From: Brevundimonas albigilva
GTDB lineage: Bacteria > Pseudomonadota > Alphaproteobacteria > Caulobacterales > Caulobacteraceae
Direction of reading: 5' to 3'
DNA: 64,000 nt
Assembly (NCBI RefSeq): GCF_023503965.1
Contig: NZ_CP097298.1
Coordinates: 2,063,001-2,127,000 of the forward strand
Shown one piece after another: positions 63,922 through 64,000 of this stretch; within the stretch, counting starts at the first letter, position 1; each line of letters begins with the position of its first letter. A model generated the notes under the pieces. The model had not been told where the DNA came from. It saw only the letters and a program-made list of their open reading frames with translations, and searched no databases. Both the position numbers and the translations under genes were made by a program.

Positions 63922-64000
63922 GGTCCTAAACCCCTTTGTCGTTTCCAGCCCGTTGACGCTTTTATTCAGCGTTCAATGATTTTCCCGAACGTGACCCGCT

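Overview
The window reads as a stretch of chromosome from a high-GC alphaproteobacterium. The gene content (two TonB-dependent receptors, a 2-oxoglutarate dehydrogenase/succinyl-CoA ligase cluster, a split type II secretion locus, a dTDP-rhamnose plus ABC polysaccharide-export cluster, a beta-propeller phytase) and protein style fit Caulobacteraceae, most likely Brevundimonas. That placement is inference from remembered family content, not from a search. No phage, insertion sequence, CRISPR array or rRNA was seen. There is one tRNA (CAU anticodon) on the minus strand near 2.4 kb.

Layout. 0-4.2 kb: argH (cut by the window start), a divergent TlpA-like thioredoxin, small lipoproteins, the tRNA and a PQQ-type sugar dehydrogenase. 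4.4-7.9 kb: a fatty-acid beta-oxidation operon (thiolase + FadJ-like enzyme) behind a LiuR-like palindrome. 8-13.6 kb: aldo/keto reductase, epoxide hydrolase, luciferase-like oxidoreductase, an acidic small protein, a lipoprotein, a class A acid phosphatase and a beta-helix protein. 13.5-20 kb: divergent glmM/glmS (amino-sugar supply), two Crp/Fnr regulators, a DUF6894-like protein and a glycosyltransferase. 19.8-23.7 kb: Lrp-type regulator divergent from putA (proline catabolism). 23.8-32.2 kb: surface polysaccharide operon: glycosyltransferase, KpsM-, KpsE- and KpsT-like export proteins, then rmlC-B-D-A. 32.2-33.2 kb: SleB-type cell-wall hydrolase. 33.3-44 kb: type II secretion genes in four blocks of alternating strand (JKL +, GH -, MCD +, EFI -). 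44.1-49.8 kb: a large secreted protein of unknown function, a beta-propeller phytase and a TonB receptor. 50-60.1 kb: lpdA, sucB, sucA, sucD, then a VapBC-type toxin-antitoxin pair and a hypothetical gene placed between sucD and sucC. 60.2-64 kb: an MFS transporter and a second TonB receptor.

A feature of the sequence itself must be known before using this annotation. About 20 genes, including sucA, sucD, lpdA, rmlA, rmlC and several gsp genes, are each broken by one or more single-base indels, mostly losses in short G or C runs. The protein always resumes cleanly in another frame. This density in housekeeping genes indicates uncorrected sequencing error much better than gene decay. Coordinates below span the intended genes across these shifts, and each suspected site is stated.

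How the parts work together: dTDP-rhamnose made by the Rml enzymes probably feeds the polysaccharide assembled by the nearby glycosyltransferase and exported by the Kps-type transporter. The T2SS probably exports proteins across the outer membrane, and the neighbouring phytase and 506-residue protein are the obvious substrate candidates. Phytase plus TonB receptor suggests scavenging of organic phosphate or a chelated nutrient. The odh/suc block is TCA-cycle core.
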